A stretch of DNA of 64,000 nucleotides from Streptomyces sp. SCL15-4 (GCF_033366695.1 NZ_JAOBTQ010000001.1:2852001-2916000); one strand, 5' to 3'; positions 13,887 to 27,273 are shown, numbered from the stretch's first letter. Made by a program: numbers and translations. Notes: generated by a model from the letters alone, not told the origin.

Positions 13887-16505
13887 TCACCGCAGCACCA
13901 TCCCCGCTCCTTCCACCACCTCCTGTGACGGCAGTGTCATCAGGCCCGTCTCCGCGGGCGAGGCGAGCAGGGGGTGGACGGGGAGGATGCGGATCGTGTA
14001 GCCGTAGGGGCCGGTGCGGTCCAGGGAGAGCGGGCCCTCGTAGAGCAGGCGGCCCTCCAGGTCCGAGGCGCCGGCCGGTTTCAGCGGGACGACCGTGGCG
14101 TCGGTGATGCGGTCCTGCTCGTCCACCCGGCCGGACACCGCCTGCACCTCCACGTCGTCCGGGCTCAGCTCGCCGAGGGCCACCCGGACCCGCAGGCCCA
14201 CCGTCGCCCCCAGTTCCGCCGTCGGCGTGGTCGCCGTCGTCTCGACGTGGTCCACGCTCACTCCCGGCCAGGCCGCCCGCACCCGGGCCTTCCATCCGGC
14301 CAGGTCCCGGGCGGTGTCCGGGGTCAGTGCGCGGTGCGCGCGGGCCGCGGGGGCGTACAGGCGGTCGACGTACTCGCGGACCATGCGGCCCGCCAGCACC
14401 TTCGGGCCGAGGAGGGAGAGGGTCTGGCGGACCATCTGGATCCAGCGGTCGGGCAGCCCGGCCCGGCCGCGCTCGTAGAAGCGCGGCGCGATCCGCTGTT
14501 CCAGCAGGTCGTACAGGGCCGCCGCCTCGATGTCGTCGCGGTGGTCGGGGTCCGTGCCGGCGCCGTCCGCCGTCGGGATGGCCCAGCCGAAGTCCGGCCG
14601 GAACCACTCGTCCCACCAGCCGTCCAGCACCGAGAGGTTCAGGCAGCCGTTCAGGGCCGCCTTCATGCCGCTGGTGCCGCAGGCCTCCAGCGGGCGCAGC
14701 GGGTTGTTCAGCCAGACGTCACAGCCGGGGTAGAGCTTCTGCGCCATCGCCATGCCGTAGTCGGGGAGGAAGACGACGCGGTGGCGGACCCGTGGGTCGT
14801 CGGCGAAGCGGACCAGTTCCTGCACCAGGCGCTTGCCGCCGTCGTCCGCCGGGTGCGCCTTGCCCGCGACCACGATCTGGACCGGGCGGTCGGGATGCAG
14901 GAGCAGCTCCGTGAGGCGGTCGCGGTCGCGGAGCATCAGCGTCAGGCGTTTGTACGACGGGACGCGGCGCGCGAACCCCATCGTCAGGACGTCCGGGTCC
15001 AGGACGCCGTCGATCCAGCCCAACTCGGCGTCCCCGGCGCCGCGTTGCCGCCAGGACGCGCGCAGCCGCTCCCGTACCTCCAGCACCAGCCGCTCGCGCA
15101 GGGTGCGGCGCAGCTCCCAGATCTCCTGGTCCGGGATGTCCGCGACCGAGTCCCAGCGCTCGGAGCCGCCGACGCTCAGCGCGTCCTCGGCCCGCTGGGC
15201 GCCGACCTGCCGGGCGGCCAGCCGCAGCACCTCCGGCGCCACCCAGGTCGGCGCGTGCACCCCGTTGGTCACCGAGGTGATCGGCACCTCCTCCGCGTCG
15301 AATCCCGGCCACAGTCCGGCGAACATCTCCCGGCTCACCTGGCCGTGCAGCAGCGAGACCCCGTTGGCCCGCTGGGCCAGACGCAGCCCCATCACCGCCA
15401 TGTTGAAGAGGTTCTGCTCGCCGCCCGGATAGCTCTCCCGGCCCAGCTCCAGCACGCGCCGCACGTCGATGCCGGGCAGTTCGGCGTCCGGGCCGAAGTG
15501 CCGGCCGATCAGTTCCCGGTCGAAGCGGTCGATGCCGGCCGGGACCGGGGTGTGCGTGGTGAACACCGTGCCGGCCCGCACCGCCTCCAGGGCCGCGTCG
15601 AAATCCAGCCCTTCCGCGCAGAGTTCGGCGATCCGCTCCAGGCCGAGGAACCCGGCGTGTCCCTCGTTGGTGTGGAACACCTCGGGCACCGGGTGCCCGG
15701 TGAGCCGGCAGTACGTCCGCACCGCCCGCACCCCTCCTATGCCGAGCAGCATCTCCTGGAGCAGCCGGTGTTCGCTGCCGCCGCCGTAGAGCCGGTCGGT
15801 CACCCCGCGTTCGCCGAGGTCGTTCTCCTCCACGTCCGAGTCGAGCAGCAGCAGCGGCACCCGGCCGACCCGGGCCAGCCAGATCCGCGCGCGCAGCGCC
15901 TTGCCGCCGGGCAGGGCGAGGGAGACCTGCGCGGGGGTGGAGTCGGACTCCTTCAGCTGGGTGAGGGGCAGTTCGTTGGGGTCGAGCACCGGATAGTGCT
16001 CCTGCTGCCAGCCGTCCCGGGAGAGGGTCTGCCGGAAGTAGCCGTGCCGGTAGAGCAGACCGACGCCGATGAGGGGTACGCCGAGGTCGCTGGCCGCCTT
16101 GAGGTGGTCGCCGGCCAGGATGCCGAGGCCGCCGGAGTACTGCGGGAGCGCGGCCGTGATGCCGAACTCCGGGGAGAAGTAGGCGACGGCGGCGGGCAGG
16201 CCGTCCGACCGGGACTGGTACCAGCGGGCACCGGTCAGATAGTCGTCGAGGTCGTCGGCCACGGCGGTCAGCCGGCGCAGGAACCGCCGGTCACCGGCCA
16301 GTTCGGCCAGCCGGGCCGGCCGCACCCGGCCGAGCAGCCGTACCGGGTCGCCGCCGGCCGCGGCCCACGCCTCGGGGTCGACGGACTGGAACAGGTCGCG
16401 CGTCTCCGCATGCCAGGACCAGCGCAGATTGCGCGCCAGGTCACTCAGCGGCCGGAGGGGGTCGGGGAGAACGGGACGGACGGTGAACCGACGGATCGCC
16501 TTCAC
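13887..16505 (-). CDS. glgP: Alpha-glucan (glycogen) phosphorylase
   Basis: 872 residues from GTG 16505 (VKAIRRFTV), preceded by GAGGTGG; an in-frame upstream extension to 16691 lacks family similarity. The protein is a GT35 phosphorylase of the short actinobacterial type: DUF3417 N-terminal domain (LARNLRWSWHAETRDLF), EFGITAALPQYSGGLGILAGD, NEGHAGF, VTNGVHAPTW and the pyridoxal-phosphate lysine motif GTSGMKAALNG. It releases glucose-1-phosphate from alpha-1,4-glucans by phosphorolysis. It is divergent from the GlgE-pathway operon, consistent with joint control of glycogen-like glucan turnover. Confidence 0.94.
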   Translation of the reverse strand: MKAIRRFTVRPVLPDPLRPLSDLARNLRWSWHAETRDLFQSVDPEAWAAAGGDPVRLLGRVRPARLAELAGDRRFLRRLTAVADDLDDYLTGARWYQSRSDGLPAAVAYFSPEFGITAALPQYSGGLGILAGDHLKAASDLGVPLIGVGLLYRHGYFRQTLSRDGWQQEHYPVLDPNELPLTQLKESDSTPAQVSLALPGGKALRARIWLARVGRVPLLLLDSDVEENDLGERGVTDRLYGGGSEHRLLQEMLLGIGGVRAVRTYCRLTGHPVPEVFHTNEGHAGFLGLERIAELCAEGLDFDAALEAVRAGTVFTTHTPVPAGIDRFDRELIGRHFGPDAELPGIDVRRVLELGRESYPGGEQNLFNMAVMGLRLAQRANGVSLLHGQVSREMFAGLWPGFDAEEVPITSVTNGVHAPTWVAPEVLRLAARQVGAQRAEDALSVGGSERWDSVADIPDQEIWELRRTLRERLVLEVRERLRASWRQRGAGDAELGWIDGVLDPDVLTMGFARRVPSYKRLTLMLRDRDRLTELLLHPDRPVQIVVAGKAHPADDGGKRLVQELVRFADDPRVRHRVVFLPDYGMAMAQKLYPGCDVWLNNPLRPLEACGTSGMKAALNGCLNLSVLDGWWDEWFRPDFGWAIPTADGAGTDPDHRDDIEAAALYDLLEQRIAPRFYERGRAGLPDRWIQMVRQTLSLLGPKVLAGRMVREYVDRLYAPAARAHRALTPDTARDLAGWKARVRAAWPGVSVDHVETTATTPTAELGATVGLRVRVALGELSPDDVEVQAVSGRVDEQDRITDATVVPLKPAGASDLEGRLLYEGPLSLDRTGPYGYTIRILPVHPLLASPAETGLMTLPSQEVVEGAGMVLR

Positions 16506-16839
16506 ATTCCACCTCGGGACGCGTCGCGGGGTGAGCCGCACGAAGCCGTGCGTCTCGTCGTCGTCTTCGACGGTAGTGGTTACCGCGCGGTCGGTGGGGA
16601 CGTACCGGCCTGGGGTGTCGGGGTGCGTCAGGAGCCGGTCACCGGGCACTCGGAAAGGGAGGGAACCGGTCTTGTGTGCGGACGTACGCATGAGTAGTTA
16701 ACACAGTGCCGGATTGCCCACCCGAACCCAGGGGGAAGGCTTTCCGGTATCCACCTCACAGGCGTACCACAGCACACCGCAGGACCCACCTCCCCACATC
16801 CATCCGCCCATACCCACGTTGCAGCGGACAGGAGCGGTC
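16506..16839. promoter_or_regulatory. Divergent glgP / glgE regulatory region
   Basis: 334 bases between two divergent starts. The stretch near 16690-16705 (GAGTAGTTAACACAG) is the least GC-rich part and a likely place for promoters, but I see no -35/-10 pair strong enough to assign. Confidence 0.4.
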
Positions 16840-18977
16840 ATGCCCGCCAGGCACCACTCGTCACCACCACCGACAAGCAGCAAGGCCAAGGCAGCAGGAA
16901 GGAAGACGACGGGCGGGAAAGGGCCGGCACCGGCCCCCGCGCCCGGGCCCGGCGAGCGGCCCGCCACGGCACCCGCCTTCGGTGAACGGCCCGTCGGGAC
17001 CACCGCGCTGGGCCGCATCCCCGTCCTCGACGTGCGCCCCGTGGTCCAGCACGGCCGCAGGCCCGCCAAGGCGGTGACCGGGGAGTCGTTCGAGGTCACG
17101 GCCACCGTGTTCCGGGAGGGCCACGACGCCGTCGCGGCGAACGTGGTGCTGCGGGACCCGGCGGGCCGGCCCGGGCCCTGGACGCCGATGCGTGAACTGG
17201 CGCCGGGCACCGACCGCTGGGGCGCCACCGTCACCGCGGGCGAACCGGGGCGCTGGACCTACACGGTGGAGGCATGGTCGGACCCGCTCACCACCTGGCG
17301 GCAGCACGCCCGGATCAAGATCCCCGCGGGCATCGACACCGAACTGGTGCTGGCGGAGGGCGCGGAGCTGTACGAGCGGGCCGCCGCCGGGATGCCCGAG
17401 GAGCGGCGCCCTCCGGTGCTGGAGGCGGTGGCGGCCCTGCGGGACGCCGACCGCCCGGCCGCCTGGCGCCTCGCGTCGGCCCTCGCCCCGGAGGTGGAGG
17501 AGGTGCTCGCCCGGTATCCGCTGCGGGAGCTGGTCACCGCCTCCGACGCGATGCCGCTGCTGGTGGAGCGCGAACGCGCGCTGTACGGCTCCTGGTACGA
17601 GTTCTTCCCGCGCTCCGAGGGCACCGCCGAACGCCCGCACGGCACCTTCCGCACCGCCGCCCGCCGGCTGGGCCCGATCGCCCGGATGGGCTTCGACGTC
17701 GTCTACCTCCCGCCCGTCCACCCCATCGGCACCACCCACCGCAAAGGCCCCAACAACTCCCTGACCGCCGGCCCCGACGACGTCGGCGTGCCCTGGGCGA
17801 TCGGCTCCCCCGAGGGCGGCCACGACGCCGTCCACCCGGACCTGGGCACCCTGGAGGACTTCGACTTCTTCGTCGCCGAGGCCGGCAGGCTCGGCCTGGA
17901 AGTGGCCCTGGACTTCGCGCTCCAGTGCTCACCGGACCACCCGTGGGTGGAGAAGCACCCCGACTGGTTCCACCACCGGCCCGACGGCTCGATCGCCTAC
18001 GCCGAGAACCCGCCGAAGAAGTACCAGGACATCTACCCCCTGGCCTTCGACGCCGACATGGACGGCCTGGTCGCCGAGAGCGTGCGGATCCTGCGGCACT
18101 GGATGGACCACGGCGTGCGCATCTTCCGCGTCGACAACCCGCACACCAAACCGGTCGTCTTCTGGGAGCGGGTCATCGCCGAGATCAACCGCCGCGACCC
18201 GGACGTGATCTTCCTGGCGGAGGCCTTCACCCGCCCGGCGATGATGCACACCCTGGCCCAGATCGGCTTCCAGCAGTCGTACACGTACTTCACCTGGCGC
18301 AACAGCAAGCAGGAGCTGACGGAGTACCTGACCGAGCTGTCGGGCGAGGCGGCGGCCTACATGCGGCCGAACCTCTTCCCCAACACCCCCGACATCCTGC
18401 ACGCCTACCTCCAGCACGGCGGGCGGCCCGCGTTCGAGGTCCGGGCCGTGCTCGCCGCGACCCTCTCCCCCGCCTGGGGCATCTACTCCGGCTACGAACT
18501 GTGCGAGAACACTCCGCTGCGCGAGGGCGGCGAGGAGTACCTGGACTCGGAGAAGTACCAGCTCAGGTCCCGTGACTGGGAAGCCGCCGAACGCGAGGGC
18601 CGCAGCATCGCGCCGCTCGTCACCCGTCTCAACACCATCCGCCGCCGCCACCCGGCACTCCGGTACCTGCGCAACCTCCACTTCCACCACGCGGACCAGG
18701 ACGCGGTGCTCGTCTACTCGAAGCGCACCGGGACGGACACGGTCGTCGTGGTCGTCAACCTCGACCCGCACCACACCCAGGAGGCCACGGTCTCGTTGGA
18801 CATGCCGCAGCTCGGCCTGGACCCGCACGAGTCCGTGCCGGTGCGCGACGAGCTGACCGGCGAGACGTACCACTGGGGCAGGGCCAACTATGTGCGCCTG
18901 GAACCGGGACACAGGCCCGCGCATGTCTTCACCGTCCTGCGACCGTCCCACCCGCAGATCGGAGGGTCACCCACGAT

Positions 18978-18981
<4 letters not shown>
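16840..18981 (+). CDS. glgE: Alpha-1,4-glucan:maltose-1-phosphate maltosyltransferase
   Basis: 713 residues from ATG 16840, preceded by AGGAGCGG. Residues about 8-55 are a low-complexity Pro/Ala/Gly/Lys linker longer than in S. coelicolor GlgE1. The rest is a GH13_3 enzyme: N-terminal beta domain, (beta/alpha)8 domain with nucleophile Asp432 in FRVDNPH and acid/base Glu461 in FLAEAFTRP (matching S. coelicolor Asp394 and Glu423, both shifted by 38). It extends alpha-1,4-glucans using maltose-1-phosphate. It heads the operon glgE-treS-pep2-glgB; its stop overlaps the treS start (ATGA). Confidence 0.96.
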
Positions 18982-20678
<1,697 letters not shown>

Positions 20679-20768
20679 CCCGCCGCCCCGTGGGGCGGTT
20701 TCCGCCGTCCCACCCGGGGCACCCCTCAGTGACACCCCGACGACTCCCCGGGGAAAGGACGTGACGCC

Positions 20769-22154
20769 ATGGCGGCAACGGTCACCCCCTCCGGCACCAC
20801 AGGTTCACTCCTCGCCTCGCTCGATCCCCTGCTGCGCACCTGGCTGCCCCGGCAGCGCTGGTTCGCGGGCAAGGGACGCCCGGTCACCGGCTTCAGCCCG
20901 GTGGCCGTCACCGAATTGCTGCCGCCCGGCGGCCGGCTGGGCCTGTACCACCTGCTGCTGCGGGTCCACCAGCCGTCCGCGCCGGGCGCGGAGACGCACC
21001 CCGGCGACTGCTACCAGCTCCTCGTCGGCGTGCGCGAGGCGCTGCCGCCCCGGCTGGCACCCGCGCTGATCGGACACGTCACCGAGGGTCCGCTCGCCGG
21101 GTCCACGGTGTACGACGCGCTCTACGACCCGCGGCCCGCCGAACTGCTGCTGGAGGCCCTGAGCGGCCGGACCCGGGTCGGCGTGCTGCGCTTCGACCGC
21201 GACGCGCGCCAGGAGATACGGCCGGGCCTGGTGGCCCGGCTGATGACCGCCGAGCAGTCCAACTCCTCGGTCGTCTACGGAGATACGTTCATTCTCAAGG
21301 TGCTGCGCCGGGTGGTGCCCGGCGTCAACCCCGACCTGGAACTGCCGCTCGCCCTGGCCCGCGAGGGCTGCTCCCGGGTGCCCGCGCCGACGGGCTGGCT
21401 GCGGGCCGAGCCGGGCGGGGAGCCGTATGTGCTCGCCGTGCTCCAGCCCTATGTCAGCGGGGCGGGCGACGGCTGGGAGCTGGCGCTGCGCGAGCTGGCC
21501 AAGGGCGAGGACTTCACGGCGGAGGCGCACGCGCTGGGCCGGGCCACCGCCGAGGTGCACACCGCGCTCGCCCGGGCCCTGCCCACCGTCACCCTCGGCC
21601 GCAGCCGGCTGGAGCTGCTGGTGGACGGCATGACCGAGCGGCTGGCGGCGGCCGTGCGGGCGGTGCCGGCCCTGACGCCGTACGAGCCCGGCCTGCGCTC
21701 GGCCTACACGGCGCTGGCCGACCTCGCCGTCGAGGGCCGCACCTGGACCGCCCAGCGGGTGCACGGCGACCTGCACCTGGGGCAGTGCCTGCGGGCGCCG
21801 AACGGCGACTGGTCGCTGATCGACTTCGAGGGCGAGCCGGCCCGGCCGCTGGCGGAGCGGCGCATGCCGCAGCCGCCGGTGCGGGACGTCGCGGGGATGC
21901 TCCGCTCCTTCGACTACGCGGCCCACTCCGTCCGTCCGCCCGCCCGGGACTGGGCGCACGCCTGCCGGGCGGCCTACTGCTCCGGGTACGCGGAGGCCTC
22001 CGGCCGCGATCCGCGCACCGATCCGGTGCTGCTGCGGGCCTACGAGACCGACAAGGCGGTCTACGAGGTCGTCTACGAGGCCCGGCACCGGCCCGACTGG
22101 CTGCCCGTACCGATGTCGGCGATCCGCCGCCTCGCCGTGTCCGACCCGACCTGA
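20769..22154 (+). CDS. pep2: Maltokinase
   Basis: 461 residues from ATG 20769; GGGGAAAGGA lies upstream. The protein has the maltokinase N-terminal cap ([18 protein letters not shown]) and an aminoglycoside-phosphotransferase-like kinase core with HGDLHLGQ and LIDFEGEP (catalytic and metal-binding Asp). It phosphorylates maltose to maltose-1-phosphate, the GlgE donor. 90 bases separate it from treS and 26 from glgB. Also called mak. Confidence 0.93.
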   Translation: MAATVTPSGTTGSLLASLDPLLRTWLPRQRWFAGKGRPVTGFSPVAVTELLPPGGRLGLYHLLLRVHQPSAPGAETHPGDCYQLLVGVREALPPRLAPALIGHVTEGPLAGSTVYDALYDPRPAELLLEALSGRTRVGVLRFDRDARQEIRPGLVARLMTAEQSNSSVVYGDTFILKVLRRVVPGVNPDLELPLALAREGCSRVPAPTGWLRAEPGGEPYVLAVLQPYVSGAGDGWELALRELAKGEDFTAEAHALGRATAEVHTALARALPTVTLGRSRLELLVDGMTERLAAAVRAVPALTPYEPGLRSAYTALADLAVEGRTWTAQRVHGDLHLGQCLRAPNGDWSLIDFEGEPARPLAERRMPQPPVRDVAGMLRSFDYAAHSVRPPARDWAHACRAAYCSGYAEASGRDPRTDPVLLRAYETDKAVYEVVYEARHRPDWLPVPMSAIRRLAVSDPT

Positions 22155-22180
22155 CCGATTCTCGTCCGGGAGACTCACTC

Positions 22181-24541
22181 GTGACGTCCAAGAAGCCGGC
22201 CGCCGGGAACACCCCCGGCAGGACCGGAAACCAGACAGCCGGGAACAGCACGTCCGGGGGAAAGGCCCGGGCCGCACGGGCGCGCGCCCCGCAGGTGCCC
22301 GCGCAGTCGCCGCCACCCGGGCCGAAGGAAAACCCCGCCCCCGTCGTCTCCGCCGCCTCCGCCGCCGTCGACGCCGGTGACCGCGAGCGGCTGCTGCACG
22401 GCACCCACCACGATCCGCACACCGTCCTCGGCGCCCACCGCGTGCCCGGCGGGGTCGCCTTCCGCGTCTTCCGCCCGCACGCCGAGGCCGTCACCGTGGA
22501 CTGCGGGGAACTGCGCGCGCGCCTGCACGACGACGGCGGCGGCTTCTTCTCCGGTCTGCTCCCGCTCGCCGAGGTCCCCGACTACCGGCTGCTCGTCACC
22601 TACGACGGCACGGTCTCGCGGACCGAGGACCCCTACCGCTTCCTGCCCGCCCTCGGCGAGCTGGACCTGCATCTGATCGGCGAGGGCCGGCACGAGCAGC
22701 TGTGGCTCGCGCTCGGCGCGCGCGTCCTCACCCACCAGGGCGTCACCGGCACCCGGTTCGCGGTGTGGGCGCCGAACGCGCGCGGCGTCCGGGTCACCGG
22801 CGGCTTCAACTTCTGGGACGGCACCGGCTTCCCGATGCGGTCGCTGGGCGGCACCGGGGTCTGGGAGCTGTTCGTGCCGGGGATCGGGGAAGGGGAGCTG
22901 TACAAGTTCGAGATCACCCGTCCGGACGGCTCGCGCACCCAGCGCGCCGACCCGCTGGCCCGGCGCACCGAGGTGCCGCCCGCGACCTCCTCCGTGGTGG
23001 ACGTTTCGCACCACGAGTGGGGTGACGCGGAGTGGCTGGCGCACCGCGCGGACACCCCGGTGCACGAGGCCCCCTTCTCCGTCTACGAGGTCCACCTGCC
23101 CTCCTGGCGGCCCGGGCTGACGTACCGCGAGCTGGCCGGGGAACTGACGGCGTACGTCCGCGAGATGGGCTTCACGCACGTGGAGCTGATGCCGGTCGCC
23201 GAGCATCCCTTCGGCGGCTCGTGGGGCTACCAGGTCACCGGGTTCTACGCCCCGACGGCCCGCCTGGGCACCCCCGACGACTTCAAGTACCTGGTGGACC
23301 GGCTGCACCAGGCCGGCATCGGGGTGCTGATGGACTGGGTGCCGGCGCACTTCCCGCGCGACGACTGGGCGCTGGCCGCCTTCGACGGGCACCCGCTGTA
23401 CGAACCGCAGGACCCGGCGCGGGCCGCCCATCCGGACTGGGGCACGCTGGAGTTCGACCTCGGCCGGCGCGAGGTGCGCAACTTCCTGGTCGCCAACGCC
23501 GTGTACTGGTGCGAGGAGTTCCACATCGACGGGCTGCGCGTGGACGCGGTCGCCTCGATGCTCTACCTGGACTACTCGCGCGACTCCGGGCAGTGGACGC
23601 CCAACGAGCACGGCGGCCGGGAGAACCTGGACGCGGTCGCCTTCCTCCAGGAGATGAACGCCACCGTCTACCGGCGCTGCCCGGGCGTGGTCACCATCGC
23701 CGAGGAGTCCACCGCCTGGGACGGAGTCACCCGCCCCACCCACCACCGGGGACCGAGCGGCTTCGGCGGGCTCGGCTTCGGCCTGAAGTGGAACATGGGC
23801 TGGATGCACGACTCGCTCCAGTACATGAGCCACGACCCCGTGCACCGCGGGTACCACCACCACGAGATGACGTTCTCGATGGTGTATGCCTACAGCGAGA
23901 ACTACGTCCTGCCGATCTCCCACGACGAGGTGGTGCACGGCAAGGGGTCCCTGGTGTCGAAGATGCCGGGCGACTGGTGGCAGCAACGCGCCAACCACCG
24001 CGCCTACCTGGGCTTCATGTGGGCCCATCCCGGCAAGCAACTGCTGTTCATGGGACAGGAGTTCGCGCAGGGAGCGGAGTGGTCCGAGGCGCGCGGCCCG
24101 GACTGGTGGCTGCTGGACCCCAAGTACGGCGCGGCGGCGGACCACCGGGGCGTCCAGGACCTCGTCCGGGACCTGAACGCGGTGTACCGGGCCGCCCCGG
24201 CGCTGTGGCAGCGGGACACCGACCCGGCGGGCTTCGAGTGGATCGCCGGGGACGCGGCGGAGGACAACGTGTTCGCGTTCCTGCGCCGCGCCGCCGACGG
24301 CACCCCGCTGCTCGCGGTCTCCCACCTGGCGCCGGTGGTCCGCTCCGACTACCTCGTCGGGGTGCCGGAGGACGTCCCGGCCTGGGTGGAGGTGCTGAAC
24401 ACCGACGCGACACGGTACGGCGGCAGCGGCGTGACCCACCCGGACCCGCTCAAGCCGGAACCACAGGGCGCCCACGGCCGCCCCGCAAGCCTCCGACTGA
24501 CCCTGCCCCCACTGGCTACCGTGTGGCTGCGGCCGGCGTGA
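22181..24541 (+). CDS. glgB: 1,4-alpha-glucan branching enzyme
   Basis: 786 residues from GTG 22181 (GGGAG eight bases upstream). Residues 2-55 are a low-complexity, Ala/Pro/Lys-rich extension not seen in enterobacterial GlgB. Two CBM48-like beta modules follow, then the GH13_9 catalytic domain: [12 protein letters not shown], nucleophile Asp in [10 protein letters not shown], Glu in [11 protein letters not shown], and [14 protein letters not shown]. It introduces alpha-1,6 branches into the GlgE product. The last 26 bases overlap the 3' end of the convergent helicase gene. Confidence 0.95.
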   Translation: MTSKKPAAGNTPGRTGNQTAGNSTSGGKARAARARAPQVPAQSPPPGPKENPAPVVSAASAAVDAGDRERLLHGTHHDPHTVLGAHRVPGGVAFRVFRPHAEAVTVDCGELRARLHDDGGGFFSGLLPLAEVPDYRLLVTYDGTVSRTEDPYRFLPALGELDLHLIGEGRHEQLWLALGARVLTHQGVTGTRFAVWAPNARGVRVTGGFNFWDGTGFPMRSLGGTGVWELFVPGIGEGELYKFEITRPDGSRTQRADPLARRTEVPPATSSVVDVSHHEWGDAEWLAHRADTPVHEAPFSVYEVHLPSWRPGLTYRELAGELTAYVREMGFTHVELMPVAEHPFGGSWGYQVTGFYAPTARLGTPDDFKYLVDRLHQAGIGVLMDWVPAHFPRDDWALAAFDGHPLYEPQDPARAAHPDWGTLEFDLGRREVRNFLVANAVYWCEEFHIDGLRVDAVASMLYLDYSRDSGQWTPNEHGGRENLDAVAFLQEMNATVYRRCPGVVTIAEESTAWDGVTRPTHHRGPSGFGGLGFGLKWNMGWMHDSLQYMSHDPVHRGYHHHEMTFSMVYAYSENYVLPISHDEVVHGKGSLVSKMPGDWWQQRANHRAYLGFMWAHPGKQLLFMGQEFAQGAEWSEARGPDWWLLDPKYGAAADHRGVQDLVRDLNAVYRAAPALWQRDTDPAGFEWIAGDAAEDNVFAFLRRAADGTPLLAVSHLAPVVRSDYLVGVPEDVPAWVEVLNTDATRYGGSGVTHPDPLKPEPQGAHGRPASLRLTLPPLATVWLRPA

Positions 24542-26819
24542 GCCCGGCCGGGAGCGGCCCGGTGTGCAGGACTCCCAGGCGCTGGGTGGCGCGGGTCAGG
24601 GCCACGTACAGGTCGCTCGTGCCGTAGGCGGCCGGTTCCACCACCAGGACGGAGTCGAACTCCAGGCCCTTGGCCTGGCGGGGGTCGAGGAGCACCACCG
24701 TCCGGGTCAGGTCGGGTTCCTCGCCCGCCGTGACGCCGTCCAGGCGCGCGGCCAGGGAGCGGTGCAGCGCGCGCGGCGCGATGACGGCCAGCCGGCCCTC
24801 CTCGGGGGCGAGTTCGGCGACCGCCTCGGCGACCGCGCCGGGCAGGTCGCCGGCGGCCTGCCGCACCCAGGGCCGGACGCCGGTGGAGCGGACGGAGCCG
24901 GGCGGCTCGAAGTCCGGGTGCGCGGCGCGGACCACGGCCGCCGCCAGGTCCATGATCTCGGCCGGGGTGCGGTAGTTGACGGCCAGCCGGGTGTGTTCCC
25001 AGCGGTCCTCGACATAGGGCGCGAGGATGTCCGCCCAAGAGCCGACGCCGGCCGCCTCCGCGGTCTGGGCCGGGTCGCCGACCAGGGTCATCGAGCGGGT
25101 CGGGCTGCGCCGCATCAGCAGCCGCCAGGCCATCGGCGACAGCTCCTGCGCCTCGTCCACGATGATGTGCCCGAACGCCCAGGTGCGGTCGGCGGCGGCC
25201 CGCTCGGCGGCGCTGCGGTGGTCGGCCTCCTCCTGGCGTTCGGCGAACCGCTCGGCGTCGATGATGTCGTGCGCGGACAGGACCTCGCTGGCGTCCGGGT
25301 CGCTGTCCTCCTTGTCCTCGAACTCGTAGGTCCGCGAGGCGTAGGAGACGTCGAGCACGCCCTGCGCGTAGGCGACCTGGGTCTCGCGTTCGCGTTCGGC
25401 GCGGGCGCGGGCCGGCCGGTCGTCCTCGCCGAGGAGTTCGGCCGCCTCGTCCAGCAGCGGGACGTCGGCGACGGTCCAGGCGCGGGTCACCGGGCGGCGG
25501 ATCGCGTCGGCGTCCTCCTTCGGCAGGTAGCCGTCGGGCTCGGCGAGGAAGTCGGCGACCAGCCGCTGCGGGGTGATCCGGGGCCACAACCGGTCTACGG
25601 CCTCCCAGACCTCGGGATTCTCGGCGATCTCGTCGCGGATCTGGGTGATGTCGGAGGCGTCGAGCAGGCTGCTGCCGTCGTAGGGGTCGGTGCCCACGCG
25701 CTCGGCGTACAGCTCGGTGAGCGTGTTGAGGATGTAACCCTCGAAGTGTTCGCGGGCCGCGTTGTGCGGCAGCTTGGCGGCGCGGGTGCGTTCGCGGGCG
25801 ACGTTCACCAGGCCGTCGTCCAGCATCAGCACCTCCCGGTCGTGCTCGATCGTGATCACCGGGTCCGGCAGGGCCTGCCGGTCGCGGACGACGGCGGCCA
25901 GCACCTCGGCCATCTCGGCGCGGCCCTTGACGGCGGCGGCCTCGGGCGTGTCGGCCGCGGTCGCCTTCACCCCGGGGAACAGCTCGCCGACGGTGGCCAG
26001 CAGCACGCCGGTCTCGCCGAGGGAGGGCAGCACCTCGCCGATGTAGCCGAGGAAGGCGGGGTTGGGGCCGACGATGAGGACGGCGCGGCGGGCCAGCAGC
26101 TCCCGGTACTCGTAGAGCAGGTACGCCGCGCGGTGCAGGGCCACCGCGGTCTTGCCGGTACCGGGTCCGCCCTCCACCACCAGCACCCCGCGGTGCGGCG
26201 CCCGGATGATCCGGTCCTGTTCGGCCTGGATGGTCTGCACGATGTCGCTCATCCGGCCGGTACGCGCCGAGTTCAGCGCGGCCAGCAGCACGGCGTCGCC
26301 GTTGTGGTCCTCGTGGCCGGTGCGGGTGGCGTCGCCGAGGTCGAGGATCTCGTCGTGCAGGGAGGTGACGGTCCGGCCCTCGGTGGTGATGTGCCGGCGG
26401 CGGCGCAGGCCCATCGGGGTGTGGCCGGTGGCCAGGTAGAAGGGACGGGCGACGTCGGCCCGCCAGTCGATCAGTACAGGAGTGCGCTCGGCGTCGTCCT
26501 CGCGCAGCCCGATCCGGCCGATGTGGCGCCTGGTGCCGTCGGCCAGGTCGATCCGGCCGAAGCAGAGGGAGCCGTCCACGGCGTTCAGCGCGGCGAGCAG
26601 CCCCGAGCGCTCGGCGACCAGGATGTCCCGCTCCAGCCGGGCCTGCATGGGCTTGTCGCCCTGGGCGAGCGCGTCCGCGACGGAGGTCTCGGTCTCGCCG
26701 CGCAGGACGTCCACGCGCGCGTACAGTCCGTCGATGAATTCCTGCTCGCCGCGCAATTCATCGTCGGGAAATTCGCTGTTCGACAGATCCGCGTTTGACA
26801 ATTCCGCTCCCGCCCGCAT
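24516..26819 (-). CDS. HelD/HelR-like RNA polymerase-associated helicase (UvrD superfamily 1)
   Basis: 767 residues from ATG 26819; that ATG has no clear RBS, while TTG 26801 has GGCGGGAG at good distance and may be the real start. An N-terminal coiled-coil (residues 20-75) precedes the split ATPase: Walker [12 protein letters not shown], motif II VDEAQ, GDPAQT and VNYRTP. There is no nuclease domain. Actinobacterial HelD proteins of this layout bind RNA polymerase, clear stalled complexes, and in the HelR group protect against rifamycins. No rifamycin gene is nearby. Its 3' end overlaps glgB by 26 bp, so transcripts of the two genes collide. Confidence 0.85.
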   Translation of the reverse strand: MRAGAELSNADLSNSEFPDDELRGEQEFIDGLYARVDVLRGETETSVADALAQGDKPMQARLERDILVAERSGLLAALNAVDGSLCFGRIDLADGTRRHIGRIGLREDDAERTPVLIDWRADVARPFYLATGHTPMGLRRRRHITTEGRTVTSLHDEILDLGDATRTGHEDHNGDAVLLAALNSARTGRMSDIVQTIQAEQDRIIRAPHRGVLVVEGGPGTGKTAVALHRAAYLLYEYRELLARRAVLIVGPNPAFLGYIGEVLPSLGETGVLLATVGELFPGVKATAADTPEAAAVKGRAEMAEVLAAVVRDRQALPDPVITIEHDREVLMLDDGLVNVARERTRAAKLPHNAAREHFEGYILNTLTELYAERVGTDPYDGSSLLDASDITQIRDEIAENPEVWEAVDRLWPRITPQRLVADFLAEPDGYLPKEDADAIRRPVTRAWTVADVPLLDEAAELLGEDDRPARARAERERETQVAYAQGVLDVSYASRTYEFEDKEDSDPDASEVLSAHDIIDAERFAERQEEADHRSAAERAAADRTWAFGHIIVDEAQELSPMAWRLLMRRSPTRSMTLVGDPAQTAEAAGVGSWADILAPYVEDRWEHTRLAVNYRTPAEIMDLAAAVVRAAHPDFEPPGSVRSTGVRPWVRQAAGDLPGAVAEAVAELAPEEGRLAVIAPRALHRSLAARLDGVTAGEEPDLTRTVVLLDPRQAKGLEFDSVLVVEPAAYGTSDLYVALTRATQRLGVLHTGPLPAGLTPAAATR

Positions 26820-26840
26820 ATACTGTGGTCACTGAACTTC

Positions 26841-26869
26841 TTCGCGACCTCCCAAGCGGAAGTCGCGAA
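26841..26869. promoter_or_regulatory. Inverted repeat upstream of the helicase gene
   Basis: TTCGCGAC (26841-26848) and GTCGCGAA (26862-26869) form perfect 8-bp arms with 13 bases between, 22 bases before the helicase ATG. This could be a repressor site or a 5' RNA stem. On the minus strand CAGTAT (26825-26820) just downstream is a possible -10. Confidence 0.5.
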
Positions 26870-26888
26870 CCACTGAATATACGCAGAG

Positions 26889-26920
26889 AAATCCCCCGAG
26901 CGCAATTGCCCGGGGGATTT
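26889..26920. terminator. Bidirectional-type terminator between trx and helicase genes
   Basis: AAATCCCCCG and CGGGGGATTT form a perfect 10-bp stem around a 12-nt loop; three more T follow on the plus strand. Its likely job is to end the minus-strand merR-trx transcript before the helicase promoter. Confidence 0.75.
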
Positions 26921-26940
26921 TTTCGTGGCCGGCCGCCGCT

Positions 26941-27273
26941 TTACAGCACGTCGGCCAGCTCCTCCAGCAGCCGGCGCCGGGGACGGGCGCCGACCATCGC
27001 CTTCACCGGCTCACCGTCCCGGAACACCATGAACGTCGGCATCGACAGCACCTTGTAGGCGTTCGTGGTGTCCGGGTTGTGGTCCACGTCCAGCTGGACG
27101 ACCTTGAGCCGCTCGCCCTCCTCGGCCGCGAGGCTGCTGAGCACCGGCGCCATCTGCCGGCACGGCGGACACCAGTCGGCCGTGAACTCCACCAGCACCG
27201 GCAGTTCCGATTCCAGTACCTCCGCCGCGAAATCCGCGTCTCCCACTTCCGCCACACCCACCGCTCTGCTCAC
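26941..27273 (-). CDS. Thioredoxin with CPPC active site
   Basis: 110 residues from GTG 27273, overlapping the TGA of the merR gene (GTGA). Single thioredoxin domain: VLVEFTADWCPPCRQMAPVL with Cys35/Cys38, LDVDHNPDTTNAYKVLSMPTF with the cis-Pro, then FRDGEPVKAMVGA. The dipeptide between the cysteines is Pro-Pro instead of Gly-Pro, which usually alters redox potential and partner choice. Coupling to a Cys-containing MerR regulator suggests redox- or metal-responsive expression. Confidence 0.9.
   Translation of the reverse strand: MSRAVGVAEVGDADFAAEVLESELPVLVEFTADWCPPCRQMAPVLSSLAAEEGERLKVVQLDVDHNPDTTNAYKVLSMPTFMVFRDGEPVKAMVGARPRRRLLEELADVL

Noticed and set aside
13974..16697. 907-residue plus-strand frame
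   Set aside because: Shadow of glgP, whose phosphorylase motifs are unambiguous.
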